DNA of 64,000 nucleotides, taken from the NCBI GenBank assembly GCA_030247885.1, contig JAPDRO010000008.1, positions 1-64,000 on the forward strand, in the 5' to 3' direction. The stretch's first letter is position 1; each line of letters begins with the position of its first letter. This document shows, in pieces, positions 1 to 11,262 of the stretch. The DNA comes from Taxawa tesnikishii (nom. ined.) (Eukaryota; Ascomycota; Dothideomycetes; Dothideales). The notes below the pieces were generated by a model that did no database searches, was not told the DNA's origin, and worked only from the letters and a program-made list of their open reading frames with translations. Both the position numbers and the translations under genes were made by a program.

Positions 1-64
1 ACCCTAACCCTAACCCTAACCCTAACCCTAACCCTAACCCTAACCCTAACCCTAACCCTAACCC
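1..64. repeat. Telomeric repeat array at chromosome end
   Basis: Ten perfect ACCCTA units followed by ACCC occupy the first 64 bases. This is the C-rich strand of the TTAGGG telomere used by most filamentous fungi, reading inward from a left chromosome end. The array is short, as is common when assemblies trim telomeres, so the native length is unknown. Confidence 0.98.
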
Positions 65-104
65 ACTCACTCACTCACTCACTCACTCACTCACTCACTC
101 ACTC
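65..104. repeat. ACTC microsatellite abutting the telomere
   Basis: Ten perfect ACTC units start exactly where the telomere array stops, with no intervening base. The same motif reappears briefly at about 127-141. It carries on the absence of G on this strand. It may be a degenerate telomere-addition seed, but nothing in the sequence proves this. Confidence 0.95.
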
Positions 105-1274
105 TTATTCTTACTCATTCTTACTCTCACTCACTCACTCTCTTTTTCAATGTTTTTTTCTCTTTCTACTTTATTTCTTTCTTTCTATTTTATCTCTCTA
201 CTTCTTTTATTCTTCTTATATCTTATTACTCTACTACTTTATTACTTTACTACTCTATTACTCTACTATTCTATTACTCTACTATTTATTACTCTATTAT
301 TTTATTACTTTACTACTTTACTACTTTATTATTTTATTACTTTATTACTATATTTTTATTACTTTCTTATTCTTTTTAAATATTACTTTAACTCTACTAA
401 TTTATTATTCCATTCTTATATTACTATATCTCTATTACTTTACTCCTTATCTTTTACTATAAATCTCTTATTTTAACTTTTTTCTTTTATTTCTTTTCTT
501 TCTTTTATTTTATCTCTTCTTATTTTCCTATTTTTTACTTTTATTCTATTTCTATATTATTATATCCCTATTACTTAAACTTTCTTTCTTTATTCCTTCC
601 TTATTATAACTCTTATTTTCTAACTTACTTATTTTATTCCTTCTCTTTTTATTACCTTTTCTTTTTATTATCTTCTTTTTCTTTTATATTATCCTCCCTT
701 ACTTTACTTTCCTTTTTACTTTTTTTCTCTTATTCTTAACTAATCTCCTTTTTCTTTTTATATTCCACTATTTTACTTTAATTTCTTTTACTTTACTATT
801 AAATCTATTAGTTTTTCTTTTTCTTTCTTTTATCTTTTTTATCTTAAGAGATATATCTTTTTCTCTTTAAAATATTATACTTGTTATAGAGAGAAATATT
901 ACCTTTTTTTTTGAAAATCCTATATAGAGAAATATTGTTCCTTTCTTTAAAACTTAGCTTTTCTATGATTATCGTCTTCTTCATTTATATACTTACTTTT
1001 TACCCTTATTTATCTAAACCCTAACTCTTAGTTCTATATTATCCTATATAATCCCTAAGGTTTAAGAAGAACTTTATTATACTTTAGGATTCTTTCTTAA
1101 CTTCTTTATAACTTAGCTTAAGTCTATTTAACTAAGTTACTTTCCTTATCTATTAGACTTCTTCTTAACTACTCTAACTAACTTATTATTAGGCGTTTAC
1201 TTTTTGTTAGGACTCTTCTTGCTTGTCGGAGCTAGTAAGGACCTAACGTATTTACCTCTTAAGCTATTATCTAT
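105..1274. other. Subtelomeric spacer, G-depleted and T/C-rich on + strand
   Basis: There is no credible gene. From 153 to 810 the + strand has no G at all, and over the first 810 bases it has one (position 152). It consists of T, C and A with short imperfect tracts of the TTACTC/TTTATTACT type. From about 811 G appears and the sequence becomes AT-rich, with one telomere-like TAAACCCTAAC near 1013-1024. The open frame across 150-476 is only low-complexity Leu/Tyr/Phe and is not coding. Confidence 0.85.
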
Positions 1275-1377
1275 TTTTTTCCTTCGCTACTTCTTCTGTT
1301 TTTTCCTTCACTACTTCTTCTGTTTTTTCCTTCACTACTTCTTCTGTTTTTTCCTTCACTACTTCTTCTGTTTTTTC
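1275..1377. repeat. 24-bp tandem repeat, about 4.3 copies
   Basis: Units start at 1275, 1299, 1323 and 1347, with a partial fifth at 1371. Each is six T followed by an 18-base core (CCTTCACTACTTCTTCTG, with one C-to-G variant in the first unit). The period is a multiple of three. On the minus strand at least two frames stay open: RRSSEGKN, in phase with the helicase gene that stops at 1418, and EEVVKEKT. The array lies 41 bp beyond that stop, so it could be a lost C-terminal tail or plain subtelomeric minisatellite. Confidence 0.9.
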
Positions 1378-1417
1378 TTATAGGTCGTTGCTATTAGTTG
1401 TCTCTGACCTCGCTATC

Positions 1418-4400
1418 TTAGAACGACAATAAAGCCTTTGCCGCTACTCTGACTCCCTGTACCGCCATTCCGCCTCCAAATCTTGTCTCCTCTCCCAACC
1501 AGTCAAAGAAATCCTCCACCCCGGCGAATCTGCGCCGGAAGTGGTCCTCTAGCCATCTGGCTCCTCCGGCGCTCACGAATATCCCGTAACAGAGCGGCAG
1601 GACCACGTCTCCGTGCTCACACGCTTCTTCCTTACTGGTCTTGCTGAGCTCAGCCCTTTGGCAGATGGACTGAGGGTTTAGGCACCAGAAGCAGCTCGTG
1701 TACGGACGCAACCACTTTCGTCCGCGTGTCTCGTGCCGCTGCCGTACTCGACTGCGCTCGTGAAACACCTCATGCCGCCGGGCACACTTGGAGAACTCGT
1801 GCTTCCATTCCTCGTCCATCGCACGGCAGAGCAAGCATGTCCCGCGCACGCTGGCCAGGTCCAGACGGTAGTTGACAAGTTCGGAGTGAGCCTGCAGCCG
1901 CTCTTGCTGGATGAGATCGAGTCCGGTGTGGGCGGTCTGCCGTCTTGTCGCGTCCGAGGCTGCGATTGGATCCTCGTGAGCCGCTTTGCAGACGTCGCAA
2001 GCCACGTCTTCCGGCATGCACCACCTTCGGTGCTGAGCGAGATCGAGGTGTTCGCTCAGCGAAGTTCGGAAACATTGCTCGCCTCGTAAGTACTTGTGCA
2101 CGGCCTGCTTGTCCCGTCGCTTGCGAAGTGACACGTCGTCCCTGCAGCTGCCCGTCTGCTCCGAACCGACGTCGACGTCGTCTTCGAGCTGTGCCTGCCA
2201 CGTCGCCGGCAGGAGAACCATCGAGTACGCCTCCATCCCGTCGCGGCCGGCCCGACCCGACTCCTGCGCGAAGGTGACCAACGAGTCCGGCTCCCTACGT
2301 TCATGACCAGACGTACATGAGCGTGGTCGAAGCCTTCGGCAAGAGCGGTCGTGGCAACGAGATACGGGCGGTCGGAGGTATGGATCCAGCGATCAACGAT
2401 GAGCTTCTTCTGTTCCGGCGTTCCGCTCTTTGCGGTGTATGCAGCACAACCAAGCAGTTGGCACAGGCTGTCCGCGTCCTCACACGTTCGGACGTATAGG
2501 ACGATCTTGTCACGGGAATGATCGAACAGGTCGGAGTCGCGCCACGCGTCTTGCGCTTCGACCGCACTCTGCTCCAGAAGGCTGCCTTTGCGAGGGTCTG
2601 CCCTGCGGACCATGTAGAATATGTTGGGTCGGTTGCTCGATGCTCTGATGGTTGTCGGACGGTAGAGGTAGTTGCGCTCCTCAAACTCCTCTTTCATGGA
2701 CGGAGGCAGTGTGGCTGTCAGGTAGACAAACTGCGTCCTGAGATTGCGGACCGCAGTAAGGTCGACGATGCTCGATCGGTAGTCAACGGCAGTCACCGTC
2801 AGGTGGCATTCGTCGATCACGATTCGATCGAGTTTCTGCTGGACGATCAGGCTTCGTGCGTATTTCGTGAAGTGTGTTGTGGCCGCAGCCTCAACGCTGA
2901 CGATTATCAGCGATGCTTCTCGACTTTCTCCCGGCAACCATTCGAGGTGAGCGATGTTCAGTTCCCGTATCCGCCGAAGCAGGTCTGCCCGAAGGGATAC
3001 GAGCGGCACGATGAGGATGGTGATCCCGGCATCAGGCAGCGTACACGGCAACATGAAGGACAGGCTCTTTCCGGCTCCGGTTGGCAAGATGGCCACCACC
3101 TGCTCCGTCCACGACATGATCGTGGTGAGGGTCTGTTCCTGCTCCCTCGATTTCCACATCATTCTCTGGTTGCCGTAGAGCTTTCTGAGCCCTTCCAGCA
3201 GAGCCTCTGCCGACCACGGTTTGCGGGGCCGATAGACACCCTTGGCAAGTCGTTCCTTCAGTCGACACTCTTCTCCGTCCCTCTTTCGCTTCTTGCCTTT
3301 TAGCATCGTCTCCACTCCCCAGAAGTCCTGCCACAACGTTGACGCGCGAAGTCCCATTCGGATCAGCCCGTCCCACACGTTGCCGAAGGTCGCTCCCGTC
3401 TGATTGGCATACGCCCTGTTGACCGTGCGTGTCTTGTGGTTGCGCTGTCTCGTCATCGCTCGGATATCCTCCTCCATCTCCTCGGCGTCCTCGTCGTCTT
3501 CGTTGACTTCGAAGCAGCCTATGTTGCTCGCAAACTTGGTCTTGACGATGGCCACGCTCATCTGGCGCCAGTTGGAAACGTGAAGCCGGGGTGTGCACGC
3601 CCGAGCACTGGCTTCCTCCAGACAACGACTCAACCGTCCTTCGCCCCACACCTTCCGTCTTTCTCCCACAAGAACGAGGAGAGCAGTGCCTTTGGTGATT
3701 GCTGCCGCAGAAAGACCTGTCGTAGCGGCACGACATAGACGAGGTAATCCAGCAACAGGTCGCCCACCGGATTGGCGAGAAACCGGATGTTTTCCTTGTA
3801 CCTGCCCGTCTGCTGCTGACCTTTGTGGTATTTGACATGTATCATGACACGATCGTGGCGGAGTGTGATGGATCGTCGTCGTTGCGTGTTCCGCCAGGTC
3901 ATGGAGAAGAACTCGCTTTCGCGGATGGGCTGACCGCCACTGATGTGAACGAGGACACACAAGCGTTTCAAGAACTCCTGCACAGTTGCCTCGTAGCCGG
4001 CTAGCGCACTGTCCCTCCAAACGAAGCCGCTCGCTGATCGACGGTCTTGCTGAAGGAAAAGGCGGCACAGTTGCTCGGAACGCTCAACGGCGGCCAACAG
4101 AGCTTTGTCCGTCCCCTCAGCAGGAGAGCGTTGTCACGATGCTGGATCAAGCTCCAGCCGACGGTATCGACGTTGCCGCTATCTCTAAGCGCCCAAGACT
4201 GCATGCGGCGTAGGTCCTTCTGACCCAGCAGCAAGTCGTCGTACAGTAGCCGTTCGCACTCACGGTATTCGGAGAGCAGTAGCGTGGGGATCTGGTCCAT
4301 ACGCAGCTCTGTATCTTCGTATGTCAGGACCTGTTCGCTTTCGTCCCAACAGGCCTCATGATCACCCACGCTGTCCTTCGAGATGCGAAACAGCAACAGG

Positions 4401-5846
4401 CGCCAGCGGAGTATCTCCCCATCGGCGTCTCGGCCGTCTGCTGCAGATAACTCTCACAGCATTCCTTGACGAGCGCGAGCGTTTCTCCCCACCCTGCCGC
4501 TCTTTGCGAGCACAGTCATAGAAGATCAGCAGCTGCGCGACCCATATCATCGCAGACAGACTGCTGTTGAAGTTGCCGGGTTCCATCCAGCCTTGCGTAG
4601 ACGGCTTGATGCTTAGCATCGCGCAGAAGCTCACTATTGGCGAGCGGTACCGTCGGGCTCCGGTAGTGTGACGGATAACGAGCATCCATAACTCAACCAG
4701 CCCATCTCTCAGTTGGCCCTTGATCCCTTCACCCGTGCCCGTCGCTCCCCGTTCTGCTAACCGACGGAGGTTATGCCACACCACCCTTGCTTGTCCGTCG
4801 GTTCGATCACGTCCTCTGGCCGGATCGTCTCCTCCGAGTCAGCACTGAAGTGGTACTCGTCACAGATCGCCACTCGCTCCAGGTACGACAGGAACTGTGA
4901 CGCCAGCTTGAAGTAGACCTTGAGCGTGCCGGGCTCCTTGTAAGGATCGAACGGCCGAACCTTCCCAATCGACTCGACCTGCGACGACTGGAACCGACTG
5001 AGAACGACGCGACATGGCCAAGTGAGCATACAGTCGGGTCCGTCGAAACACCAGCCGTGCGCCTCCCTGAGCACGTCCTCCATCGCATCGACGATCGTCC
5101 GCAGAGGACATCCTTCGTCTCGCGAGGGCACGGCGATCGCTGCTCGGATCTCGTCTTTCTTCGCCGCAGACATGGTCGACGATGCCGGTCTCTCTGAGCC
5201 ATGGTACCACGGTAGAACGATGCTCGTCGAATCCGCGGACACGGTTGGCCGCAGATGCGGCGTCGCGCTCTGCCTGAAGGATGTCTTCTTCTTGCGTCCG
5301 GAAGAAGTCACGCTGGTGACCGGCTCGCCTCCGACCGCAAATCTCCAGGTCCGCTACTTGGACCTCGAAGTACCTCTGCCAGCTTCCGACCTTGAAGAAA
5401 CGCTGACAGGCGCGGTCGCAAGACCACAGCTTGTTGTGGGTATGGACCTGCTTCAAACGAGCATCGCCGCCTCGCTTCTGTCCGTTGACCCAGCCGTGTT
5501 GCCGCTCACAATGATCTTGCATGCCACGCGGAGTGCGGCATATATAGGGACAAAGCCTGCCTTCGCCATCTTTCCCGCCACACTTCAAGCCGTCGAAGTA
5601 CACCGGAAGTCCCGTTACGGGAGGCTCTGTTGCTGCTGGATAGATGACATCTGCCTCGACTTGCGCAAGTTCGGTAAAAGACCCGACTTTGGCAATAATG
5701 TCCCGCCGTTGTTGTAAGCTGAGACGCTTGTGATGCACACGAAGATGTTTGGCGAGCTGCGAAGGTACGACTGCATACTGACAATGGATGCAAACAAGGA
5801 TGCGGTGCTGGGCGACTACTTGGAAGAGACGATGAAAATCATCCAT
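1418..5846 (-). CDS. Telomere-linked RecQ-like helicase with N-terminal zinc fingers (frameshifted)
   Basis: This is one gene of about 1,476 codons read in several frames. The N-terminus has C2H2-like fingers (CIHCQYAVVPSQLAKHLRVH, then a second Cys/His cluster near residue 105), as in fungal OrsD/DUF3505-type proteins. The middle contains the segment GGQPIRESEF, which I associate with fungal subtelomeric helicases. The SF2 core follows: motif I LPTGAGKS near residue 920, DECH near 1011, TATLP, ATTALAEGFDHAHV, and FAQESGRAGRDG near 1193. A Cys-rich RecQ zinc-binding region (RRWCMPEDVACDVC) and a further CxxC-type tail close the protein. Single-base breaks fall at 2293-2295, 3655-3656, 4113-4116, 4417-4420, 4482-4484, 4784-4786 and 5155-5157. 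All but the last are one missing base in a short run. Transcription runs toward the telomere, as in known telomere-linked helicases. Whether it is a pseudogene or mis-sequenced is undecided. Confidence 0.88.
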
Positions 5847-6186
5847 CTGAGTCTTGGCTTGCCTTCACGGCTGCCATACTTGCGAGGCCAGACATAGCTA
5901 TATTACCTTTCTAAGGATTTAAAGGATCCATGTGATGCTCAGGATCAATTGTTTAGAGCGTACTGATCACGTCGCATAGACACAGGGCTGGTCTTTGTTT
6001 GGAGAGGCCGCCCTGCGAAAATGCGGGAGTGGCCTATGCACAAGGCGCCTCATCTTTTTCCTTTTAAGACCGCCGCCCTTGATGTTCCATGTATATGGCA
6101 TATATATGAGTGGTGTTTGGCATGCAGAGAGAATAACCTTATGACAGTATAGTGTGTGGGTTTCGAGAAGGTTGGGGCTCGGGAAG
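5847..6186. other. Spacer upstream of the helicase
   Basis: These 340 bases have ordinary base composition and should hold the helicase promoter. I see no further gene, RNA or clear regulatory element apart from short AT runs around 6090-6115. Confidence 0.6.
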
Positions 6187-6289
6187 GCAAACGAATCGTG
6201 GTCAACAGGTGCAAACGAATCGTGGTCGTTCCTCTAACCCTTAGGGTTATAGCCCACGCAAAAGCAAACGAATCGTGGCCATTCGTTTG
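6187..6289. repeat. Triplicated GCAAACGAATCGTGGTC motif around a telomere-like palindrome
   Basis: Three copies of a 17-base motif (GCAAACGAATCGTGGTC, the third with C for T near its end) lie at 6187-6203, 6211-6227 and 6264-6280. An inverted piece ATTCGTTTG follows at 6281-6289. Between copies two and three, TAACCCTTAGGGTTA at about 6235-6249 is a near-perfect palindrome made of telomere half-units. AT-rich block 1 begins immediately after. This may be a transposon terminus or a scar of telomere-telomere joining. Confidence 0.75.
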
Positions 6290-7860
6290 ACTTCTACGAG
6301 TAGAATAACTAGAAGAGCGACTTACTATAAGGACTACTATTTATACGTAATATAAGAAGACTACTAGTTATATATAATAAATTAATCGTACTAGATAAAA
6401 GTATATCTCTAGACCTTTTACGTTTATATAACGCGCTATAACTATAACTATAAAGTTACTAGTTAAAGAAGTAGTTACTACTAGCGCTAGCGTTAGTAGT
6501 ATACGCTTAGAGCTATTAATATTATAAGAGAAAGAGTAGTTATAAAGAGAAGGCTATTATTTTTGCTATTATAATACTAGTTATTAATCTTTCGATTCGT
6601 ACTATTTAAATAACTAGATAGTTAAGCTAGTAAATACCTTATAGAAAATACTAGTAAAACGCGCTATATTAGTATTAAAAGAACGCGCTAAGTTAATACT
6701 AAAATAATACGCTATTACTAGTAAGGCTTATAACTATAATATAGCTATATTAAAATAAGTAGAAAGAGCTAAAAATAAAGATAGTAAGGCTATAGCTTAT
6801 AAGATACTAAGTTATACTATAAAAATACTAGAGTTTAAGTAATAACTAGCTAGCTAATAGATTACTAGACTAGCTATAAAAGACTAAACTAAAAATCGCT
6901 TTTACTATTATTTTACTAAGAACTTTATATAACTCGGAGTTATATAAAAGCTTAGGGGTAAAAGAGTTATTTAATATTACTAAAGTTAACTAGTTACTTA
7001 CTACTAGACTAGCGTTTATTACTAAACTAGCTATTATTACTAAACTAGACTAGCTATTAATTACTAGACTAGTTATTATTCGCTAGACTAGCTATTAGTT
7101 ATTAGACTAGCTATTATTTACTATACTAGCTATTAATCGCTAAACTAGCTATTAATTACTAAACTAGCTATTATTAGTAAACTAGCTATTACTTACTATA
7201 TTAGCTATTAAGTACTATATTAAACTAGTTACTAACTACTAAAATAATTACTATACTAAAATAACTACTAGACTAGTATTAATTACTAAACTAACTATTA
7301 ATTACTAGACTAGCTATTAACTACTATATTAGATTAGCTATTAACTACTATATTAAACTAGCTAATAGCTACTACTTACTAGATTAGACTAGCTACTAGT
7401 AATTAAGCTAGCTACTAGCTACTATATTAAAATAGACTACTAGACTAAAAGTCGTACTACTATTAAGGACTATTTATTATTATTCTTACTAAGAACTTTA
7501 TATAGCTTAAAGCTATATAATAACTTAAGAGTTTAAGAGTTATTTAGCAAGTTATTTAGCAAGTTATTTAATAAGTTATTTAGTAAGTTATTTAGTAAGT
7601 TATTTAACGAGTTATTTAACGAGTAGTTTAATAAGCTTATTTAATAAAGTACTTAAGGGATAAGTACTATAAGGGGTAGGAAGGTATATAGTAGAGTAGC
7701 CTTCGCTTCTTTACTACTATTTAAATAGTAGAGTACTACTACGTAACTCTATTACGTAACTTTACCCCTTATATTTACCTTTTAGAAAATAATAGCGAGG
7801 AATCTATTATAAGAATAAGAACTAGAAATAGTTACTTACTATTATTACCTTTCCTCTTTA
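6290..7860. other. AT-rich block 1, left part: RIP-decayed satellite-like DNA
   Basis: There is an abrupt change to AT-rich sequence dense in TA dinucleotides and stops in all frames. From about 6985 to 7440 it is a degenerate satellite built on CTAGCTATTAATTACTAGA-like units. A 12-bp array follows. Two stretches around 6900-6960 and 7470-7540 share an ACTAAGAACTTTATATA motif, which suggests a diverged duplication. No gene is recognisable. Confidence 0.7.
7537..7642. repeat. 12-bp tandem array (AGTAAGTTATTT type)
   Basis: About eight consecutive 12-base units of the form A(G/A)(C/T)(A/G)AGTTATTT run through this stretch. They differ mainly at positions 2-4 by transitions, as expected if a perfect minisatellite was mutated by RIP. 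There is no coding context. Confidence 0.8.
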
Positions 7861-7864
7861 TTAT

Positions 7865-8954
7865 ACTATAACTAGCTATTAATCTTCGCGTTATATACTT
7901 ACTTTAAGGGAGTAAAATAACTTACGTTAAGTAGCTATAATAAGTATAATAAGTATAAGAGTATATAAAGAATAATAATCTTTTATTCTTTATAATAGTT
8001 ATAGAAGTTATAACTATTATAACTCTTATAGCTATCTATAATTAGTAGGTAGTATATACTTACTTAACGCGCCTTTATATACGCGTTAAAGTACTTTAAC
8101 TACTTTAGAGTAAGCTTATTTATCGTCTTGCTATTAGCGCTAGTTTTAAGTACTTAGTCGCGAGGTAAGTCTACGTACTAGCTTAATATAAGGACCTTAC
8201 TACTAAAGATAATAAAGAGTAAGATAGCTTACCTAGTAGCGTAAATACCTTAGATAATTATAACTTACTCCTAGTTACTTAACTATACCTTCTTAGGATT
8301 ACTTTATTTCTTAAAGTCTATAAAGACTATTTAAGTATTAATTATATTTATTATAAAGCTTATCTTATTAAAGTTATATATATCTTCGTTTAAGATATTA
8401 TACTTTTCCTTTATCTTTTAATTAACTTAAACTAGAGTATTATAATACGTACGTCTTTATTTAAGGCTTACTAATAATTGTATAAACAACTACGTCGAAG
8501 CTTAACTTCCTTAGTATACGTCTTAAACCTATCTACTTAGTACTTACTAATAAGTCCTTTACTATACGTAGTAAGTAAATTATTAGCTATTTCTTTTACT
8601 ATAGTCTTTATAGTACTTATTTCTTACGAGTTTAACTTAAGTATATATATTACTATTACTCCTTCCTTTATCTTCTTTAGTTTCTTTAAGTTGCTTATAG
8701 TTATATTATATAAGCTTTTTGTCGCGTTATTATCTTAGTATTATTTAGGAAATATTATATACCTTAGATACGTATTTTATATTATTAGGAAGAGTTACTT
8801 AAGTAGCCTTAATAATAAAGTATAATATACCTTTATTATAAGTAAATTACGCGTTACATTATAGTAGTATTATTATAATAGTTTATAATAGTTATAATAT
8901 TAGTAAAAAGTAGCTACTTAGTAAGGAGTAACTACTCGGTAATAAAACACGTTA
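7865..8954 (-). mobile_element. Family A pogo/Fot-like transposon, 3'-truncated copy (A1)
   Basis: The right end carries the family A terminus (AATAAAACACGTTA), which is the element's 5' side because this copy points left. The body matches the minus-oriented copy at about 48800-50157 over roughly 1.1 kb, including ATTAGTAGGTAGTATATACT. The left limit is where similarity stops and is approximate. The transposase frame is full of stops from C-to-T changes. It ends exactly where a family B fragment begins, so it probably inserted into that B copy. Confidence 0.75.
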
Positions 8955-9410
8955 TATAGAACTTAATATAGTAATTAAAGTTATATAAGACTTACTTTCT
9001 TTAATAAAGTAATATATAATATAAATAAGTTACTTTACTAAAATAATATATAATAAGAAAATTATATTATAAAAGTAACTAAAAGGATAGTAAGAACTTC
9101 TTTATATATAAAAGACTTAAAAGAAAGGAAAGTAAGTTATATTAAAGAAAAAGTTTATATTTAGTACGTAAAAAGTACTTAAAATAATAAAGATAATAAA
9201 AGTAGATTTAATTACTAAGAAGTTATATAAATAAGCGTATAATTTAGAAAGTACTTAAAAACAAGGAAGAAGAAGTACTTAAAGATATATATATCGACTT
9301 AGATTCTAACTATATTATTATCGTTATTCAAAGATAGTAGTTAAATCTAAGAAGCGCGTATTTCGGTAGTATACTACCCTATTTAGTACATTACCCCGCG
9401 ATTTACGTTA
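8955..9410 (+). mobile_element. Family B transposon, 3' fragment (B0)
   Basis: This matches the last ~455 bp of the full-length family B copies: the Lys-rich transposase C-terminus (AAAAGACTTAAAAGAAAGG) and the 3' terminal repeat CCCCGCGATTTACGTTA. The 5' part is missing to the left of A1. The terminus at 9410 lies 15 bp beyond the stop codon of the neighbouring transporter gene, so this is a very sharp edge between transposon and gene. Confidence 0.8.
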
Positions 9411-9425
9411 ACGTGAAAATACTAG

Positions 9426-11262
9426 CTACTCCTTAAGCTCTTGATGTGTAATCTCAATCTCGAATGCTTCTAACTCCTTCTGTAGTTCAACTAGACTGAC
9501 TTCCGCTGGTGCGTCGATGTGGCCATTGAACTCGGATGTCGGGTTCCGGCAGAAACAGGCAGCTAAACTATGTTAGCTTGCACAACAAGATTGCAACGCG
9601 GTTAACTTACCGACGACGCCGACAGCGCAAAATGAGCAAGCAGCAATCCAAGTATTGCGGAACGAGGTCGAGTAGGCTTCCTTCAATGCCTCCACAGCTG
9701 CGCCTATGATCTGAGGCGTCGCCCCTGGCACTTTCGCTATCGTCGCCGGGTCGTTAGAGGCCAGAGCTTGAATCAGCTCGCCTAAGGACTCTAATGGGAA
9801 GTCCAGGGGCACAACAGCCGCGGCCACATCCTTCGGGAGATTGCTCGAGAGAGTATTGCTAAAGATAGCACTGTTGATCGCCAGGCCCACGGCACCACCC
9901 AAGCTTCGACAAGCTGTCACAAGGCCTGTTGTGACAGATATCAACTCTGCTGGTGTGCTCATCTGCGCCGCAACTGTGATAGTCGTCAGGATCAGGCCGA
10001 GACCGATACCCCTAAGACTGGATAACCCCAAAGTGCTTTGCTAGAAGTCTTTGGAGTTACTGTGGTCATGAGGGCGTTGAAAATGAGCAGGCAGGCAAAG
10101 CCCGCAACTAACGGACCACGGAGCGACTTCGTCTTGGTGGAGTATAGCCCAACGAGAAAGGAGAAGACGACACCACCAGCAAAGAGGATGATAAACCGAA
10201 GACCAGCTTCGAACAGGTCGTTCCCACCAAGAAGGCTGACTTCAAAAGCAAAGTAGGTGTTGGTCGTAAAGAATGCTAGTCCTTCGAGGAAAACAGCAAA
10301 CAATGAGATGGGGAAGTTCCGATGACCGAATAGCTTGTGATTTAGGAGACCATCAGCCTTGAATCTCCATTCAAATACACAGAAGCCAAGCATCAAACTC
10401 ATGCCAATGATGAATGGAGCTAGAACGGGCGCATCGTGCCAAGTGTATGGGTTGCCGGACCATTGTAAGCCTATCGAGAAGAGTGTAAGGCCGATCGTGA
10501 TCAAGCAGTAGCCGACCCAGTCTAGCCGCCGCAGCTTTTCCGTGACTGTCAACGCCTGGAGTTCTCGAGGTGGAGGGTTGTATCCAAGGAGGATGCCTAG
10601 CGTTCCAACAGCATAGAAGCCAGCCGCAACGTACCAGTATATACGGTAGTTTTCCAAGTTGTTGTGACGAAGCAGACCGCCGCCTAGGAGGATACCGACG
10701 ACGGCCGCTATGGCAGAAGTGATGTTGAGGGACGCTTGTCCCAACGGTCTGAACTTGCGTGGCAAGACCTCCGAGACTACTGCATAGAGCAAGGACTGGC
10801 AGCCAAAAGCAATGCCCAATATGCAGAAACCGACAATCAGAGTGGCAATATCCTGGGCCCTGGAGATGACTAGTGATCCTATCACTCCAAATACTGACGT
10901 TATTACGATAATCCACCTTCGACCCCAGTAGTCCGCAGCTTGACTGAGTGGTGGGTTCAAAGCCAGGGTAAATATCGCGATAACAGTACTGAGCCATACG
11001 GATTTGGAGCTGTCACCGAGAAGAGATGAAGTGCCTTGAGCGAGCAGGCCAGAGCCAATCACAGCGAATAGCTGCGAGAAGACGATTGCGTTGGTAGCCT
11101 AGGTGACCATCAGATACCGTCTCAATGCTAGATACTCAGTGAGAGCAGACTCACGATAACCACAATGATTGTCTTTCCATGGACATGGACCTCAGGCACC
11201 ACTTCCGCATCTGGCAGTGTGCGAACATCTTCGACATGTTGGGGACCTGATGTGTTCATCAT
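9426..11262 (-). CDS. MFS efflux transporter, TRI12/siderophore-pump type
   Basis: There are three exons: 11155-11262, 9611-11098 and 9426-9562. The introns of 56 and 48 bp have GTGAGT and GTAAGT donors. The predicted protein is 577 aa, usual for fungal TRI12-type drug/toxin pumps. The N-terminal cytoplasmic HGKT...VI lead-in, the paired GSGLLAQG and DYWGRR segments, the C-terminal motif STPAELISVTTGLVTACRS and the acidic tail NPTSEFNGHIDAPAEVSLVE support that family. Many hydrophobic segments fit a 12-14 TM plasma- or vacuolar-membrane protein. One base is missing in the GGGG run at 10009-10012; restoring it joins ...VLG to GIGLGL. The start is the first Met of MMNTSG; a longer start at 11388 is less likely. 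It probably exports the product of the adjacent enzymes; the substrate is unknown. Confidence 0.88.

Noticed and set aside
150-476. Open frame of 108 codons in the subtelomeric spacer
   Set aside because: It is pure low-complexity Leu/Phe/Tyr text produced by the G-free T/C-rich strand. No domain, no gene-like composition.
1013-1024. TAAACCCTAAC in the spacer as a second telomere tract
   Set aside because: A single degenerate unit, not an array.
1733-3738. Long + strand frames opposite the helicase (for example 2518-3303)
   Set aside because: They are shadows of the GC-rich helicase coding strand and have no recognisable motif, while the minus strand has all helicase motifs.
6985-7440. Possible CRISPR-like array of short repeats
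   Set aside because: The units are degenerate with no constant spacer length, and this is a fungal chromosome. It is a decayed satellite.
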